Shown here in pieces: positions 9,101 to 17,966 of a stretch of 64,000 bases of DNA. The DNA lies in NCBI RefSeq assembly GCF_022761015.1, contig NZ_JAKWJQ010000006.1, positions 1 through 64,000 on the forward strand, read 5' to 3'. The DNA comes from Humibacter sp. RRB41. GTDB taxonomy: Bacteria; Actinomycetota; Actinomycetes; Actinomycetales; Microbacteriaceae. Below the pieces are notes generated by a model. The model searched no databases and was not told the origin of the DNA. It was given only the letters and a program-made list of their open reading frames with translations. The position numbers were made by a program, and so were the translations under genes. Position 1 is the stretch's first letter; each line of letters opens with the position of its first letter.

Positions 9101-10594
9101 ATGACCACAGCATCCGATGCCGTGCGCACCGACGAGACGACGACCGGCGACCGCCGTCCGCGTACTCTCGCCGAGAAGGTGTGGGACGATCACCTGGTCG
9201 TCAAGGGCGAGAACGGCACGCCCGACCTGATCTACATCGACCTGCACCTGGTTCACGAGGTCACCAGTCCTCAGGCGTTCGACGGTCTGCGCGTGGCAGG
9301 CCGTCCGGTGCGCCGGCCCGATCTGACCATCGCGACCGAGGACCACAACACCCCGACCATCGGCATCGACAAGCCGATCGCCGACCTGACGAGTCGCACG
9401 CAGATCGAGACGCTGCGCAAGAACGCGCAGGAGTTCGGCATCCGCCTGCACTCCCTCGGCGATCTCGAGCAGGGCATCGTGCACGTCGTCGGGCCCCAGC
9501 TCGGCCTGACCATGCCGGGCATCACCGTGGTCTGCGGCGACTCGCACACGTCGACGCACGGTGCGTTCGGCGCCATGGCGCTCGGCATCGGCACCAGCGA
9601 GGTCGAGCACGTGCTGGCCACGCAGACCCTGCCGTTGAAGCCGTTCAAGACGATGGCCATCACGGTCGAGGGCGAATTGCGCCCCGGAGTCACGGCGAAG
9701 GACATCATCCTGTCCGTCATCGCGAAGATCGGCACAGGCGGCGGGCAGGGCTATGTGCTCGAGTACCGCGGCAGTGCCATCCGCGCGCTGTCCATGGAGG
9801 GCCGCATGACGATCTGCAACATGTCGATCGAGGCGGGAGCCCGCGCCGGCATGGTGGCCCCGGACGAGACGACCTTCGCCTACCTGAAGGGGCGTCCTCA
9901 CGCGCCGGCTGGTGACGACTGGGATGAGGCCGTCGCCTACTGGAAGACGCTGGTGACCGACGATGACGCGGTGTTCGACGCCGAGGTCTTCATCGACGCG
10001 AACGAGCTCGAGCCATTCGTGACCTGGGGTACCAACCCCGGGCAAGGTGTGTCGCTGAGCGACGTCGTTCCGACTCCCGAGGACTTCGCCGATCCCAACG
10101 ATCGTGCTTCGGCCCAGCGTGCGCTGGAGTACATGGATCTGCAGGCGGGAACACCGCTGAAGGACGTGCATGTCGACGCCGTCTTCATGGGCTCGTGCAC
10201 CAACTCGCGCATCGAAGACCTGCGGGCGTTCGCCTCCGTGATCAAGGGACACACGAAGGCCGACGGGGTTCGCGTGATGGTCGTTCCGGGCTCCGCCAGG
10301 GTGCGCATCGAGGCCGAAGCAGAAGGCCTCGACAAGGTGTTCGAGGAGTTCGGAGCCGAGTGGCGCTTCGCCGGATGCTCGATGTGCCTCGGCATGAACC
10401 CCGACCAGTTGGCGCCGGGGGAGCGATGCGCCTCGACGAGCAACCGCAACTTCGAGGGCCGCCAGGGCAAGGGCGGTCGCACTCATCTGGTCTCGCCGGT
10501 GGTCGCGGCGGCAACCGCCATCCGCGGCACGCTTTCGAGTCCGTGGGACCTCGAGAAAACGGATGCCCGTGACGACGTGAAGGCAGGTGCGTGA
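9101..10594 (+). CDS. leuC: 3-isopropylmalate dehydratase large subunit
   Basis: The 497-residue enzyme, with LeuD, isomerises 2-isopropylmalate to 3-isopropylmalate in leucine biosynthesis and carries a [4Fe-4S] cluster. Aconitase-family landmarks are clear: VWDDHLVV at the N-terminus, [20 protein letters not shown], the cluster cysteine in [13 protein letters not shown], and the C-terminal pair in [12 protein letters not shown], followed by [15 protein letters not shown] 9101 has AAGGAGA at 9084-9090, ten bases upstream, and is preferred to the GTG at 9047 that would overlap the attenuator tail. leuD follows after 3 bases. Expression is probably controlled by the leader peptide and attenuator at 8969-9047. 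Confidence 0.98.
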   Translation: MTTASDAVRTDETTTGDRRPRTLAEKVWDDHLVVKGENGTPDLIYIDLHLVHEVTSPQAFDGLRVAGRPVRRPDLTIATEDHNTPTIGIDKPIADLTSRTQIETLRKNAQEFGIRLHSLGDLEQGIVHVVGPQLGLTMPGITVVCGDSHTSTHGAFGAMALGIGTSEVEHVLATQTLPLKPFKTMAITVEGELRPGVTAKDIILSVIAKIGTGGGQGYVLEYRGSAIRALSMEGRMTICNMSIEAGARAGMVAPDETTFAYLKGRPHAPAGDDWDEAVAYWKTLVTDDDAVFDAEVFIDANELEPFVTWGTNPGQGVSLSDVVPTPEDFADPNDRASAQRALEYMDLQAGTPLKDVHVDAVFMGSCTNSRIEDLRAFASVIKGHTKADGVRVMVVPGSARVRIEAEAEGLDKVFEEFGAEWRFAGCSMCLGMNPDQLAPGERCASTSNRNFEGRQGKGGRTHLVSPVVAAATAIRGTLSSPWDLEKTDARDDVKAGA

Positions 10595-10597
10595 AGC

Positions 10598-11197
10598 ATG
10601 GAGAAGATCTCGACACTGACCGGCGTCGCCGTTCCGCTGAAGCGCTCGAACGTCGACACCGACCAGATCATCCCTGCCGTGTTCTTGAAGCGCGTCACGA
10701 AGACGGGCTTCGACGACGCCCTGTTCTATGCGTGGCGACAGGATCCTGATTTCGTGCTGAACCAGGAGCCGTTCCGGGCGGGCAAGATCCTCATCGCCGG
10801 CCCCGATTTCGGCACGGGGTCGTCTCGTGAACACGCCGTGTGGGCCTTGCGCGACTACGGCTTCACAGCCGTGCTGAGCCCCAGGTTCGGCGACATCTTC
10901 CGAGGCAACTCCGGCAAGCAGGGCTTGCTGACCGGCACGATCAGCGAAGAGGACGTCGAGAGGCTCTGGGCCGCGATCGACGCGAATCCGGGAATAGAGG
11001 CGACGGTAGATCTGGTTGAGCGAAACGCGAGCATCGGCGGGCTGACCGTCGGATTCGACATCGACGATTACACTAGGTGGCGATTGCTCGAGGGGCTGGA
11101 TGACATCGGCCTCACGTTGCGTAACGAAGCGCAGATCACAGAATTCGAAGCCCGTCGCTCCTCGTGGCGGCCCAAGACATTGCCGGTGAAAATCTAG
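10598..11197 (+). CDS. leuD: 3-isopropylmalate dehydratase small subunit
   Basis: This is the 199-residue small subunit that closes the active site of LeuC. It starts [26 protein letters not shown], where the NVDTDQIIP motif is diagnostic, and carries [14 protein letters not shown], the substrate-binding loop. It lies three bases after leuC, and its TAG overlaps the GTG proposed as the murA start by one base (TAGTG), so leuC-leuD-murA is one transcription unit. Length is normal for the family. Confidence 0.97.
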   Translation: MEKISTLTGVAVPLKRSNVDTDQIIPAVFLKRVTKTGFDDALFYAWRQDPDFVLNQEPFRAGKILIAGPDFGTGSSREHAVWALRDYGFTAVLSPRFGDIFRGNSGKQGLLTGTISEEDVERLWAAIDANPGIEATVDLVERNASIGGLTVGFDIDDYTRWRLLEGLDDIGLTLRNEAQITEFEARRSSWRPKTLPVKI

Positions 11198-12564
11198 TGA
11201 ACTCACTTCTTCAGGACGCGCAGGCCGCTGGTGCGAGAGTCGGAATGACAGCCGAAAAGATCACCATCAACGGTGGAAGGCCTCTCAAGGGGCGCATCCA
11301 GTTGAAGGGAGCCAAGAACCTCGTCACCAAGGCGATGGTCGCGGCGATTCTCGGTGACGGTCCGAGTGAGCTGCGTGACGTGCCCGACATCAGCGACGTG
11401 CGTGTCGTGCGTGGCCTCCTGGAGATCCACGGAGTCAAGGTCACGGACGGTCCAGAAGAAGGCGTGCTGCTGCTCGACCCGAGCAATGTCGAGAGTGCCC
11501 ACATGGCCGACATCGACGCGCACGCCGGATCGAGCCGCATCCCGATCCTGTTCTGCGGGCCGTTGCTGCACGCGCTGGGCGAGGCGTTCATCCCCGACCT
11601 CGGCGGATGCCGCATCGGCGACCGCCCGATCGACTTCCACCTCGAGGTGCTTCGCCGGTTCGGCGCGGTCGTCGAGAAGCTGCCGAGCGGCATCCGCATG
11701 ACAGCGCCGAACGGCCTGCACGGCGCCAAGGTGGAGTTGCCCTACCCGAGCGTCGGCGCCACGGAGCAGGTGCTTCTCACGGCCACGAAGGCCGAGGGCA
11801 TCACCGAACTGCGTGGAGCGGCGATCGAGCCGGAGATCATGGATCTCATCAACATCCTGCAGAAGATGGGCTCGATCATCACGGTCGACACCGACCGCGT
11901 GATCCGCATCGAGGGCGTCTCCCGCCTCAGCGGGTACAGCCACACGGCGCTGTTCGACCGCAACGAGGCAGCCAGCTGGGCTGCTGCTGCTCTGGCGACC
12001 GAGGGCGACATCTTCGTCGGCGGCGCCCGTCAGGCCGAGATGCTCACCTTCCTCAACGTGTTCCGCAAGGTCGGCGGTGCGTTCGACATCAACGACGACG
12101 GCATCCGCTTCTACCACCCGGGCGGCGACCTCAAGCCCGTGGTCATCGAGACGGATGTCCACCCCGGCTTCATGACGGACTGGCAGCAGCCGCTCGTGAT
12201 CGCCCTCACCAAGGCGAAGGGCATCTCCATCGTGCACGAGACCGTGTACGAGCAGCGGTTCGGCTTCGTCGACGCGCTGGTCGAGATGGGCGCGACGATC
12301 GAGATTCACAAGGAGTGCCTCGGCGGGCATCCGTGCCGTTTCGGGCAGCGCAACTTCGACCACTCGGCGGTCATCGCGGGACCGACGGAACTGCACGCTG
12401 CAGATGTCGAGGTTCCCGACCTGCGCGGCGGCTTCAGCCATCTCATCGCTGCACTGACCGCCAAGGGCGAGTCCACCGTGAGCAACGTCGGCATCATCAG
12501 CCGCGGCTACGAGAACTTCATCGGCAAGCTGGAGCAGCTCGGCGCGGACTTCGTGCTTCGCTGA
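11197..12564 (+). CDS. murA: UDP-N-acetylglucosamine 1-carboxyvinyltransferase
   Basis: MurA transfers enolpyruvate from PEP to UDP-GlcNAc, the first committed step of peptidoglycan synthesis, in the cytoplasm. The PEP-transferase fold is visible from LKGRIQLKGAKNLVTKAMVAA at the N-terminus. The nucleophilic Cys is present in LGGCRIGDRPIDFHLE, so the enzyme is expected to be of the fosfomycin-sensitive type, unlike the Cys-to-Asp enzymes of mycobacteria. GTG 11197 overlaps the leuD stop and gives 455 residues. ATG 11245 (in ARVGMTAEKITI) is an in-frame alternative that would remove 16 residues. Its position directly after leuCD is typical of actinobacteria. Confidence 0.96.
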   Translation: MNSLLQDAQAAGARVGMTAEKITINGGRPLKGRIQLKGAKNLVTKAMVAAILGDGPSELRDVPDISDVRVVRGLLEIHGVKVTDGPEEGVLLLDPSNVESAHMADIDAHAGSSRIPILFCGPLLHALGEAFIPDLGGCRIGDRPIDFHLEVLRRFGAVVEKLPSGIRMTAPNGLHGAKVELPYPSVGATEQVLLTATKAEGITELRGAAIEPEIMDLINILQKMGSIITVDTDRVIRIEGVSRLSGYSHTALFDRNEAASWAAAALATEGDIFVGGARQAEMLTFLNVFRKVGGAFDINDDGIRFYHPGGDLKPVVIETDVHPGFMTDWQQPLVIALTKAKGISIVHETVYEQRFGFVDALVEMGATIEIHKECLGGHPCRFGQRNFDHSAVIAGPTELHAADVEVPDLRGGFSHLIAALTAKGESTVSNVGIISRGYENFIGKLEQLGADFVLR

Positions 12565-12593
12565 GCCTATTGCGCGCCGGGCTGCGTCGTCTT

Positions 12594-12618
12594 GCGCGCC
12601 GGTCCCTGCCCGGCGCGC
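12594..12618 (+). terminator. Strong GC hairpin after murA
   Basis: GCGCGCCGG (12594-12602) pairs perfectly with CCGGCGCGC (12610-12618) around a 7-base loop (tccctgc). There is no T-run, so it is only a candidate terminator. A hairpin with an identical loop and a different stem lies at 17967-17991. An extra copy of GCGCGCCGG occurs at 12572-12580. The rest of the gap 12565-12797 shows nothing else apart from the -10 box at 12786. Confidence 0.45.
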
Positions 12619-12785
12619 CGCTGTCGGCTTGAAGCGTGGCGTACGGCGGCGGCGTAGCCCCGCCTTGTGGAGCGTGTCGTGTTGGGTGCGTGCGTCGTTT
12701 GTCACCACCACTGGTTGGTCTCCGGAGTGAGTGACTGCGGCGACAGGCTGCGGCATCCATTCCCGGACCGGCACAGGGCATGACG

Positions 12786-12791
12786 GATAAT
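12786..12791 (+). promoter_or_regulatory. -10 box (GATAAT) for the plsC transcript
   Basis: GATAAT matches the TATAAT consensus in five of six positions and lies six bases before GTG 12798, giving a leaderless mRNA. This spacing is the main reason for preferring GTG 12798 over ATG 12780, which would overlap the promoter. Confidence 0.5.
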
Positions 12792-12797
12792 GGGCGG

Positions 12798-13622
12798 GTG
12801 CCTAAAACACCTGAAGAGCCCGATGCTGGTCTCGTTCCCGAGAATGATGAGGCGCAGGTCGCAGTACCGGCGAAATCTCGCCGGGTGCGTAAGGAGACCC
12901 ATCGTCCCAGCGTGTTCTGGCCGATGGCCGGCATCGTCGTCCCGTTGATCGGGTCGATCGCGAAGTTCAAGGTGCACGGCCGTGAGAACCTCCCGCTGAC
13001 GGGCGCATACGTCATCGCACCGAACCACTACAGCGAGATCGACCCTCTCGTCGTCGGGTCGATGATCTGGCGGCGCGGGCGAGCTCCGCACTTCCTCACC
13101 AAGGAGAGCCTGTTCAAGGTGCCTGTGGTCGGCTGGTTCCTGACGAAGTCCGGCCAGGTGCCGGTCAGCCGCAGCCATGGCGGACGTGGTGCCCCCATCG
13201 CCCAGGCGCAGCACATCGTCGACAACGGCAGCGTCGTTGTCGTGTATCCGGAGGGCACGCTGACGCGTGACCCCGACCTGTGGCCGATGCGGGGCAAGAC
13301 GGGAGCGGCGAGGCTCGCGCTCGACTACGGCATCCCGGTCATACCGGTGGCCCACTGGGGAACGCAGCAGATCATGGGGCGTTACTCGAAGAAGATCAGC
13401 CTCTTTCCTCGCAAGACCATCACCTTCTCGATCGGAACGCCCGTCGACCTCTCCGAATATCTGGGCAAGCCGCGCACCGCGACCGTCGTCTCAGGGGCGA
13501 CCGAGACGATCATGCAGGCGATCACGCACGAGCTCGAGAAGCTGCGTGGCGAGAAGGCGCCGGAGAAGCTGTGGGATCCGGCGGACCACGCGCAGAGCGA
13601 GACGGGGCGTTTTGAGGGCTAA
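12798..13622 (+). CDS. plsC: 1-acyl-sn-glycerol-3-phosphate acyltransferase
   Basis: This is a 274-residue PlsC-family acyltransferase that adds the second acyl chain to lysophosphatidic acid in phospholipid synthesis, probably at the inner membrane face. The HX4D-type motif is NHYSEIDPL (His-x4-Asp). The second motif is PVSRSHGG and the glycerolphosphate-binding motif is VYPEGTLTRD. It starts VPKTPEEPD; ATG 12780 would add six residues. The last codons overlap gpsA by 11 bases. Its place in the murA-plsC-gpsA-ddl order is normal for the family. Confidence 0.92.
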   Translation: MPKTPEEPDAGLVPENDEAQVAVPAKSRRVRKETHRPSVFWPMAGIVVPLIGSIAKFKVHGRENLPLTGAYVIAPNHYSEIDPLVVGSMIWRRGRAPHFLTKESLFKVPVVGWFLTKSGQVPVSRSHGGRGAPIAQAQHIVDNGSVVVVYPEGTLTRDPDLWPMRGKTGAARLALDYGIPVIPVAHWGTQQIMGRYSKKISLFPRKTITFSIGTPVDLSEYLGKPRTATVVSGATETIMQAITHELEKLRGEKAPEKLWDPADHAQSETGRFEG

Positions 13623-14736
13623 ACCACCGCCCGCGCGGCGCGTCACCGTGCTCGGGGCCGGCAGCTGGGGGACGACGTTCGCGAAGGTGGTCGCCGACGG
13701 CGGCTCAGACGTGACACTGTGGGCCAGGCGTCCAGAGGTGGCGCGCGAGATCCGCGAGGCGCGCCGCAACAGTCAGTACCTGCCCGGCATCAACCTGCCT
13801 CGCAACGTTACAGCGACGCCCGATCTCGCCGCCTCGCTGCGCGACGCGGAGCTGCTGTTCCTGTCGGTGCCGAGCCAGAGCCTGCGCGAGAACCTCATCG
13901 CCATCGAGTCGATCCTGCCTGCGGACATCCCGGTCGTGAGCCTCATGAAGGGTGTCGAAAAGGGTACCGGCCTGCGCATGAGCGAGGTGATGGCCGAGGT
14001 GCTGTCGATCGACCAGGAACGCATCGCTGTGGCATCCGGTCCCAACCTCGCGCTCGAGATCGCACAGCGGCAGCCGACGGCGGCCGTTGTCTCTTCGACG
14101 AGCATGGACACGGCGCACGAGGTCGCCCTTGCGGCCCGCAATCCCTACTTCCGCTCGTTCGTGAACACGGATGTGATCGGCACCGAATTCGGCGGTGTGC
14201 TGAAGAACCTGATCGCGGTCGCGATCGGCATCGTCGACGGCGTCGGCTATGGCGAGAACACCAAGGCGTCGATCATCACCCGCGGGCTCGTGGAGATGAC
14301 GGACTTCGCCGTCGCTCACGGAGCGGAACGAGAGACCCTCGCCGGTCTGGCGGGTCTCGGCGACCTGATCGCGACGTGCCAGTCGCCGCTTTCGCGGAAC
14401 AACACCGCAGGCAGGCTGCTCGGTCAGGGTTATGCGTTCGGCGAGGTCGTCAAACAGATGAATCAGACTGCGGAAGGGCTGGCATCCGTGGCGCCGATCC
14501 TCGCGTTGGCGAAGGCCAAGGGCGTCGAGATGCCGATCGTGGAGCAGGTGGGTCAAGTGCTTGCCGGTACGCTCGAACCGAAAGATCTGGCCCCCCACCT
14601 GACCACGGACGACACACCCCGTGGTGAAAGGACTTCGGATGACTCACAAGCGCGTCCTCGTGCTGCTTTTCGGCGGGCGTTCGAGCGAGCATTCGATCAG
14701 CTGCGCCACGGCGGGCGGGGTTCTCGGGGCGCTTGA
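13612..14736 (+). CDS. gpsA: Glycerol-3-phosphate dehydrogenase [NAD(P)+]
   Basis: GpsA reduces dihydroxyacetone phosphate to sn-glycerol-3-phosphate, the backbone for the adjacent PlsC pathway. The Rossmann motif VLGAGSWGTTFAKVVADGG is at the N-terminus, with GVLKNLIAVAIGIVDG (catalytic Lys in LKN) and SRNNTAGRLLGQG further on. The start is TTG 13612, because no ATG or GTG lies in frame before the Rossmann motif and TTG lies inside the end of plsC. The protein runs to 374 residues, longer than the usual ~335-340. The last 33 codons overlap the ddl coding region by 98 bases and look unrelated to the family, so the normal stop seems to have been lost. A sequencing indel near 14620-14640 is another possibility. 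Confidence 0.93.
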   Translation: MRAKPPPARRVTVLGAGSWGTTFAKVVADGGSDVTLWARRPEVAREIREARRNSQYLPGINLPRNVTATPDLAASLRDAELLFLSVPSQSLRENLIAIESILPADIPVVSLMKGVEKGTGLRMSEVMAEVLSIDQERIAVASGPNLALEIAQRQPTAAVVSSTSMDTAHEVALAARNPYFRSFVNTDVIGTEFGGVLKNLIAVAIGIVDGVGYGENTKASIITRGLVEMTDFAVAHGAERETLAGLAGLGDLIATCQSPLSRNNTAGRLLGQGYAFGEVVKQMNQTAEGLASVAPILALAKAKGVEMPIVEQVGQVLAGTLEPKDLAPHLTTDDTPRGERTSDDSQARPRAAFRRAFERAFDQLRHGGRGSRGA

Positions 14737-15766
14737 CCGCGACCGCTACGACGTGATCCCGGTGGGCATCACACGTGACGGCGCGTTCGTGCTGGAGCGC
14801 GACGACCCGACGGCGTTCGCCCTGGACCCGCACTCGATGCCCGAGGTGCGCGACGACGGCAGCAGGGTGCGCTGGCCGGAGTCGGTGCGCTCGCGCGAAC
14901 TGACGGTGGAGCGAGACGGCGTCGTCACGTCGCTCGGCGAGGTCGACGTGGTGTTCCCGATCCTGCACGGACTGTGGGGAGAAGACGGCACGGTGCAGGG
15001 CCTGCTCGAGCTGACGGGCATCCCGTACGTGGGATCCGGCGTGCTGGGCAGCGCACTCGGCATGGACAAGCACTTCACGAAGACCGTGCTGCAGGCGGCG
15101 GGCATCGAGGTGGCGCCCTGGGTGACGGTCACGCGCGAACAGTGGGAGCGAGAGCAGGATGTCGTCGCAGACAGCCTGCGCGGGCTCGGGTCGCCGCTGT
15201 TCGTGAAGCCCGCCAGAGCGGGTTCGAGCGTCGGCGTGACCAAGATCACGTCGGCCGAGGGACTCTCCGGTGCGCTCGACGTCGCGTTCGCCGAGGACGG
15301 CAAGGCACTCATCGAGTCGGCCATCGCCGGCAGGGAAGTGGAGATCGGCGTGCTCGGCGCGCGGCCGGGTGAGCGGGCACGGGCATCCGTCGCCGGTGAG
15401 ATTCTCGTGACCGAAGGCGGTTTCTACGACTTCGACGCGAAGTATCTGGATGCGCCGGGCGTCGAGCTCGTGTGCCCCGCCGACCTGACCGATGAGGAGC
15501 TCGCCGAGATGCAGTCGCTCGCGGTGCGGGCGTTCGAGGCGATCGATTGCGCGGGTCTCGCGCGCGTCGACTTCTTCTTGACCGCGGACGGCTGGGTCGT
15601 CAACGAGCTGAACACCATGCCGGGGTTCACCCCGATCTCGATGTTCCCCAAGGTGTGGCAGGCGAGCGGGTTCAGCTACCCGCAGCTGATCGACGAGCTC
15701 ATCGAGCTCGCGCTGCAGCGCACACCCGTCGACGAGACCGCACGGGAGCGGCGAGACCGTGGTTGA
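14639..15766 (+). CDS. ddl: D-alanine--D-alanine ligase
   Basis: The 375-residue enzyme makes the D-Ala-D-Ala dipeptide for peptidoglycan. ATP-grasp features are clear: LLFGGRSSEHSISCATAGG at the N-terminus, GSGVLGSALGMDKHFTKTVL, FVKPARAGSSVGVTKI (ATP-binding Lys and S-S-V-G loop) and the C-terminal VNELNTMPGFTPISMFPK. ATG 14639 has AAAGGA at 14627-14632, at good spacing, and is preferred to the GTGs at 14621 and 14624. It overlaps the extended gpsA tail. A perfect hairpin at 15752-15780 contains its stop codon. Confidence 0.97.
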   Translation: MTHKRVLVLLFGGRSSEHSISCATAGGVLGALDRDRYDVIPVGITRDGAFVLERDDPTAFALDPHSMPEVRDDGSRVRWPESVRSRELTVERDGVVTSLGEVDVVFPILHGLWGEDGTVQGLLELTGIPYVGSGVLGSALGMDKHFTKTVLQAAGIEVAPWVTVTREQWEREQDVVADSLRGLGSPLFVKPARAGSSVGVTKITSAEGLSGALDVAFAEDGKALIESAIAGREVEIGVLGARPGERARASVAGEILVTEGGFYDFDAKYLDAPGVELVCPADLTDEELAEMQSLAVRAFEAIDCAGLARVDFFLTADGWVVNELNTMPGFTPISMFPKVWQASGFSYPQLIDELIELALQRTPVDETARERRDRG

Positions 15767-15780
15767 CACCCACGGTCTCG
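15752..15780. terminator. Bidirectional terminator hairpin at the end of ddl
   Basis: CGAGACCGTGG (15752-15762) pairs perfectly with CCACGGTCTCG (15770-15780) around ttgacac, and the ddl stop TGA lies in the loop. It separates ddl from the convergent DUF3515 gene. There is no T-run on either strand. Confidence 0.6.
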
Positions 15781-15808
15781 GTGCCTGCTCGCGGTCTCGC
15801 GGCCGCGG

Positions 15809-16354
15809 CTAGCCGACCTGGGTCGTGGTGGGCGATGGAACGGATGTCGGGGTCGTCGTCGGAGAGGTGACGTCGGCGGCGTCCTGGCACTTCTCCTTCT
15901 TCTGCTGCGGGATCGAGCCGATCGCGTCGGCCAGATCGGGCAGCACCGCAGCATCGGTGACGCCGCCCTTTCCGTGCTGGATGACGATCTCGGTCGCGGG
16001 CGTCCTGCCGAAGGTGATGTAGCGCAGGGCGGATGCGGCGGGATCGTTCTCGAGCACCCAGTCGATGCCGTTCACCGTGATGCACGGCTTGGTCGTCGGG
16101 CCTATCGGTGCGACTCCGCATCGCAGCAGCACCACGGCCGGGTCGCCCCACGCCCCGGTCGCCTGAGCGTTCGTCACACGCTTCGCTTTGCCGGCCACAG
16201 TGTCCGGCAGGTGCACGGTGATGTCGGCGCACTTGGGGGAGTTCGCGTCGGGCGCGGCATCGAGCGCGACGGCAGGCGCGCACGCGGCGAGCAACATGAC
16301 GGCGGAGCAGGCGGCGAGGACGGCAAGCAGGCGGCGGGCGGAAGGAAAGGGCAT
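15809..16354 (-). CDS. DUF3515 lipoprotein
   Basis: This is a 181-residue predicted lipoprotein. The N-terminus is basic then hydrophobic, ending in the lipobox L-A-A-C with the lipidated Cys at residue 25. It matches DUF3515, an actinobacterial family of unknown function found beside ddl and thiL. The mature part has paired cysteines (around K-C-A-D-I, L-R-C-G-V, K-P-C-I-T and E-K-C-Q-D) that could form disulfides outside the membrane. The end is a Thr/Pro/Ser-rich tail. ATG 16354 lies seven bases after TATCGT on its own strand, so the mRNA is probably leaderless. It is convergent with ddl and divergent from thiL, only 24 bases away. Confidence 0.85.
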   Translation of the reverse strand: MPFPSARRLLAVLAACSAVMLLAACAPAVALDAAPDANSPKCADITVHLPDTVAGKAKRVTNAQATGAWGDPAVVLLRCGVAPIGPTTKPCITVNGIDWVLENDPAASALRYITFGRTPATEIVIQHGKGGVTDAAVLPDLADAIGSIPQQKKEKCQDAADVTSPTTTPTSVPSPTTTQVG

Positions 16355-16361
16355 CGTGGTC

Positions 16362-16371
16362 ACGATAGCGT
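16362..16371. promoter_or_regulatory. Overlapping divergent -10 boxes for thiL (+) and DUF3515 (-)
   Basis: On the plus strand TAGCGT (16366-16371) is seven bases before the thiL ATG (16379). On the minus strand TATCGT (16367-16362) is seven bases before the DUF3515 ATG (16354). The hexamers share two base pairs, so two polymerases cannot occupy them together. Both transcripts should be leaderless. Confidence 0.55.
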
Positions 16372-16378
16372 GAGCGGC

Positions 16379-17392
16379 ATGACGGAATCTGGGCGCGGTG
16401 AGCACGCGGATGTCGCAACCCTCGCCTCGATCGGCGAGGTCGCGACCCTGCGGCGCATCTTCCCCCGGCTGCCGGCGTCTGCGGCGGCCATCGTCGGCCC
16501 GGGCGACGACGCAGCGGTCTTGGCCGCACCGGACGGTCGTTACGTGGTGACGACAGACATGATGATCGCCGGACCTGACTTCCGATGGGCTTGGTCGAGT
16601 CCCACCGACGTCGGCTGGAAGGCCGCTGCCACGAACCTCGCCGACGTTGCGGCCATGGGCGCGAAGCCCACGGCGCTCGTCGTCGCGATTGCCGCACCCG
16701 CCGACACGCCCGTGACCACGCTGGAGGCGTTCGCCGACGGCCTGCGCGAGGGGTGTGAGGCACTCGCGCTCGGGTGCGGTGTGGTCGGTGGCGACCTCTC
16801 CGTCTCCGATGTCTTCACCGTGGCCGTGACCGCGTTCGGAGACCTGGAGGGCAGGCAACCGGTGCTGCGTTCCGGTGCGAGCCCTGGAGACGTTGTCGCC
16901 GTGGCCGGCACGCTCGGCAGAGCAGCGGCGGGTCTGGCAGCTCTCTTCGCCGACGGCGTCGACGACGACGGCGTCCCCGATCGGGCGCGCGGAGCGGCCG
17001 TCGCCGCCCGCAACCCGGATGTCAGGGTGCAGCTGCGACCGACACCTCCGATCGCGGCCGGAATCGCCGCTGCTCGGGGCGGCGCCACCGCGATGCTCGA
17101 CGTCAGCGACGGCCTCGCGCTCGACGCGGGACGCATTGCAGAGGCGTCGGGTGTACTCATCGACCTACGCTCCGGCGAGCTCGGCGCGGACCCCGCACTC
17201 GCGCTTTCAGGCGGCGAAGACCACGCCCTGCTCGCCTGCTTCGCTCCCGGCGTCGAACCGCCCGCCCCTTTCATGGTGATCGGCCGCGTCGAAGAGCGCG
17301 GCACGGCCGGGGGAGTGACCGTCGACGGGCATCCGTACGACCGGCGCTCCGGTTGGGATCCCTACGCTGGCTGGGACGGCGCGGCCGGCTGA
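16379..17392 (+). CDS. thiL: Thiamine-monophosphate kinase
   Basis: ThiL phosphorylates thiamine monophosphate to the active cofactor thiamine diphosphate. The protein has 337 residues of the PurM/ThiL fold. VGPGDDAAVL carries the metal-binding Asp pair, VVTTDMMIAGPDF follows, then WKAAATNLADVAAMGAKP, VVGGDLS and the C-terminal MLDVSDGLALD and SGGEDHALL. ATG 16379 follows a -10 box by seven bases. The 3' end overlaps the convergent rsmD by 31 bases. Confidence 0.95.
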   Translation: MTESGRGEHADVATLASIGEVATLRRIFPRLPASAAAIVGPGDDAAVLAAPDGRYVVTTDMMIAGPDFRWAWSSPTDVGWKAAATNLADVAAMGAKPTALVVAIAAPADTPVTTLEAFADGLREGCEALALGCGVVGGDLSVSDVFTVAVTAFGDLEGRQPVLRSGASPGDVVAVAGTLGRAAAGLAALFADGVDDDGVPDRARGAAVAARNPDVRVQLRPTPPIAAGIAAARGGATAMLDVSDGLALDAGRIAEASGVLIDLRSGELGADPALALSGGEDHALLACFAPGVEPPAPFMVIGRVEERGTAGGVTVDGHPYDRRSGWDPYAGWDGAAG

Positions 17393-17955
17393 GCGAACCA
17401 CACGGCCGTCTCCCCGTACCGCTTCGAGCGGAACGGCTCGAGCGTCGCCGGCCATACGGGCTCCGGAGATCGTGCGCTGCGTTCCACGACGACGACGGCA
17501 TCGTGCGCGAGCCAGAGCTCGAGCGCCGCGAGCACCCGGGAAAGCTCCTGCTCGTCGACATCGTAGGGCGGGTCGATGAAGACGAGGCCGACCGATCGAG
17601 TGCCAGGGTGCGCAAGATAGGAGCCGACGGTGCTCTGGCGCACGTCGATCGCCGGCCGCATGTCGCCGCCCGCCTTGGCAGCAGCCTTCATCAGAGCTGC
17701 GGCATTCGCCCGGCACACCGACGCGGCCTGAGCGCTCTGCTCGACGAGTACCGCGGATGCTGCGCCACGGCTCACCGCCTCGAGTGCGAGCGCACCCGAA
17801 CCGGCATACAGATCGAGCACGTGTATGCCGTGCAAGGCATCCATCGCCTCGAGCGACGAGAACATCGCCTCTCGCACGCGATCGCTGGTGGGGCGGGTGC
17901 CGGACTTGGGCACCGCCAGGCCGAGAGATCCTGCGAAGCCGGCGACGATGCGCAT
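17362..17955 (-). CDS. rsmD: 16S rRNA (guanine(966)-N(2))-methyltransferase
   Basis: RsmD methylates G966 of 16S rRNA in the small subunit using S-adenosylmethionine. The 197-residue protein begins MRIVAGFAGSLGLAVP, the usual family N-terminus. It has TRPTSDRVREAMFSSLE, the SAM-binding motif VLDLYAGSGALALEAVSRGA, and the catalytic motif IV DPPY in VFIDPPYDVDE. An upstream in-frame ATG at 17970 would add five residues; ATG 17955 matches the family. It overlaps thiL convergently by 31 bases. rsmD beside recG and coaD is a common actinobacterial arrangement, although here it is on the opposite strand from them. Confidence 0.93.
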   Translation of the reverse strand: MRIVAGFAGSLGLAVPKSGTRPTSDRVREAMFSSLEAMDALHGIHVLDLYAGSGALALEAVSRGAASAVLVEQSAQAASVCRANAAALMKAAAKAGGDMRPAIDVRQSTVGSYLAHPGTRSVGLVFIDPPYDVDEQELSRVLAALELWLAHDAVVVVERSARSPEPVWPATLEPFRSKRYGETAVWFAQPAAPSQPA

Positions 17956-17966
17956 GTGTCTATCTT

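Noticed and set aside
9068-11206. 712-codon minus-strand ORF opposite leuCD
   Set aside because: leuC and leuD on the plus strand have full family motifs; the antisense product resembles no protein.
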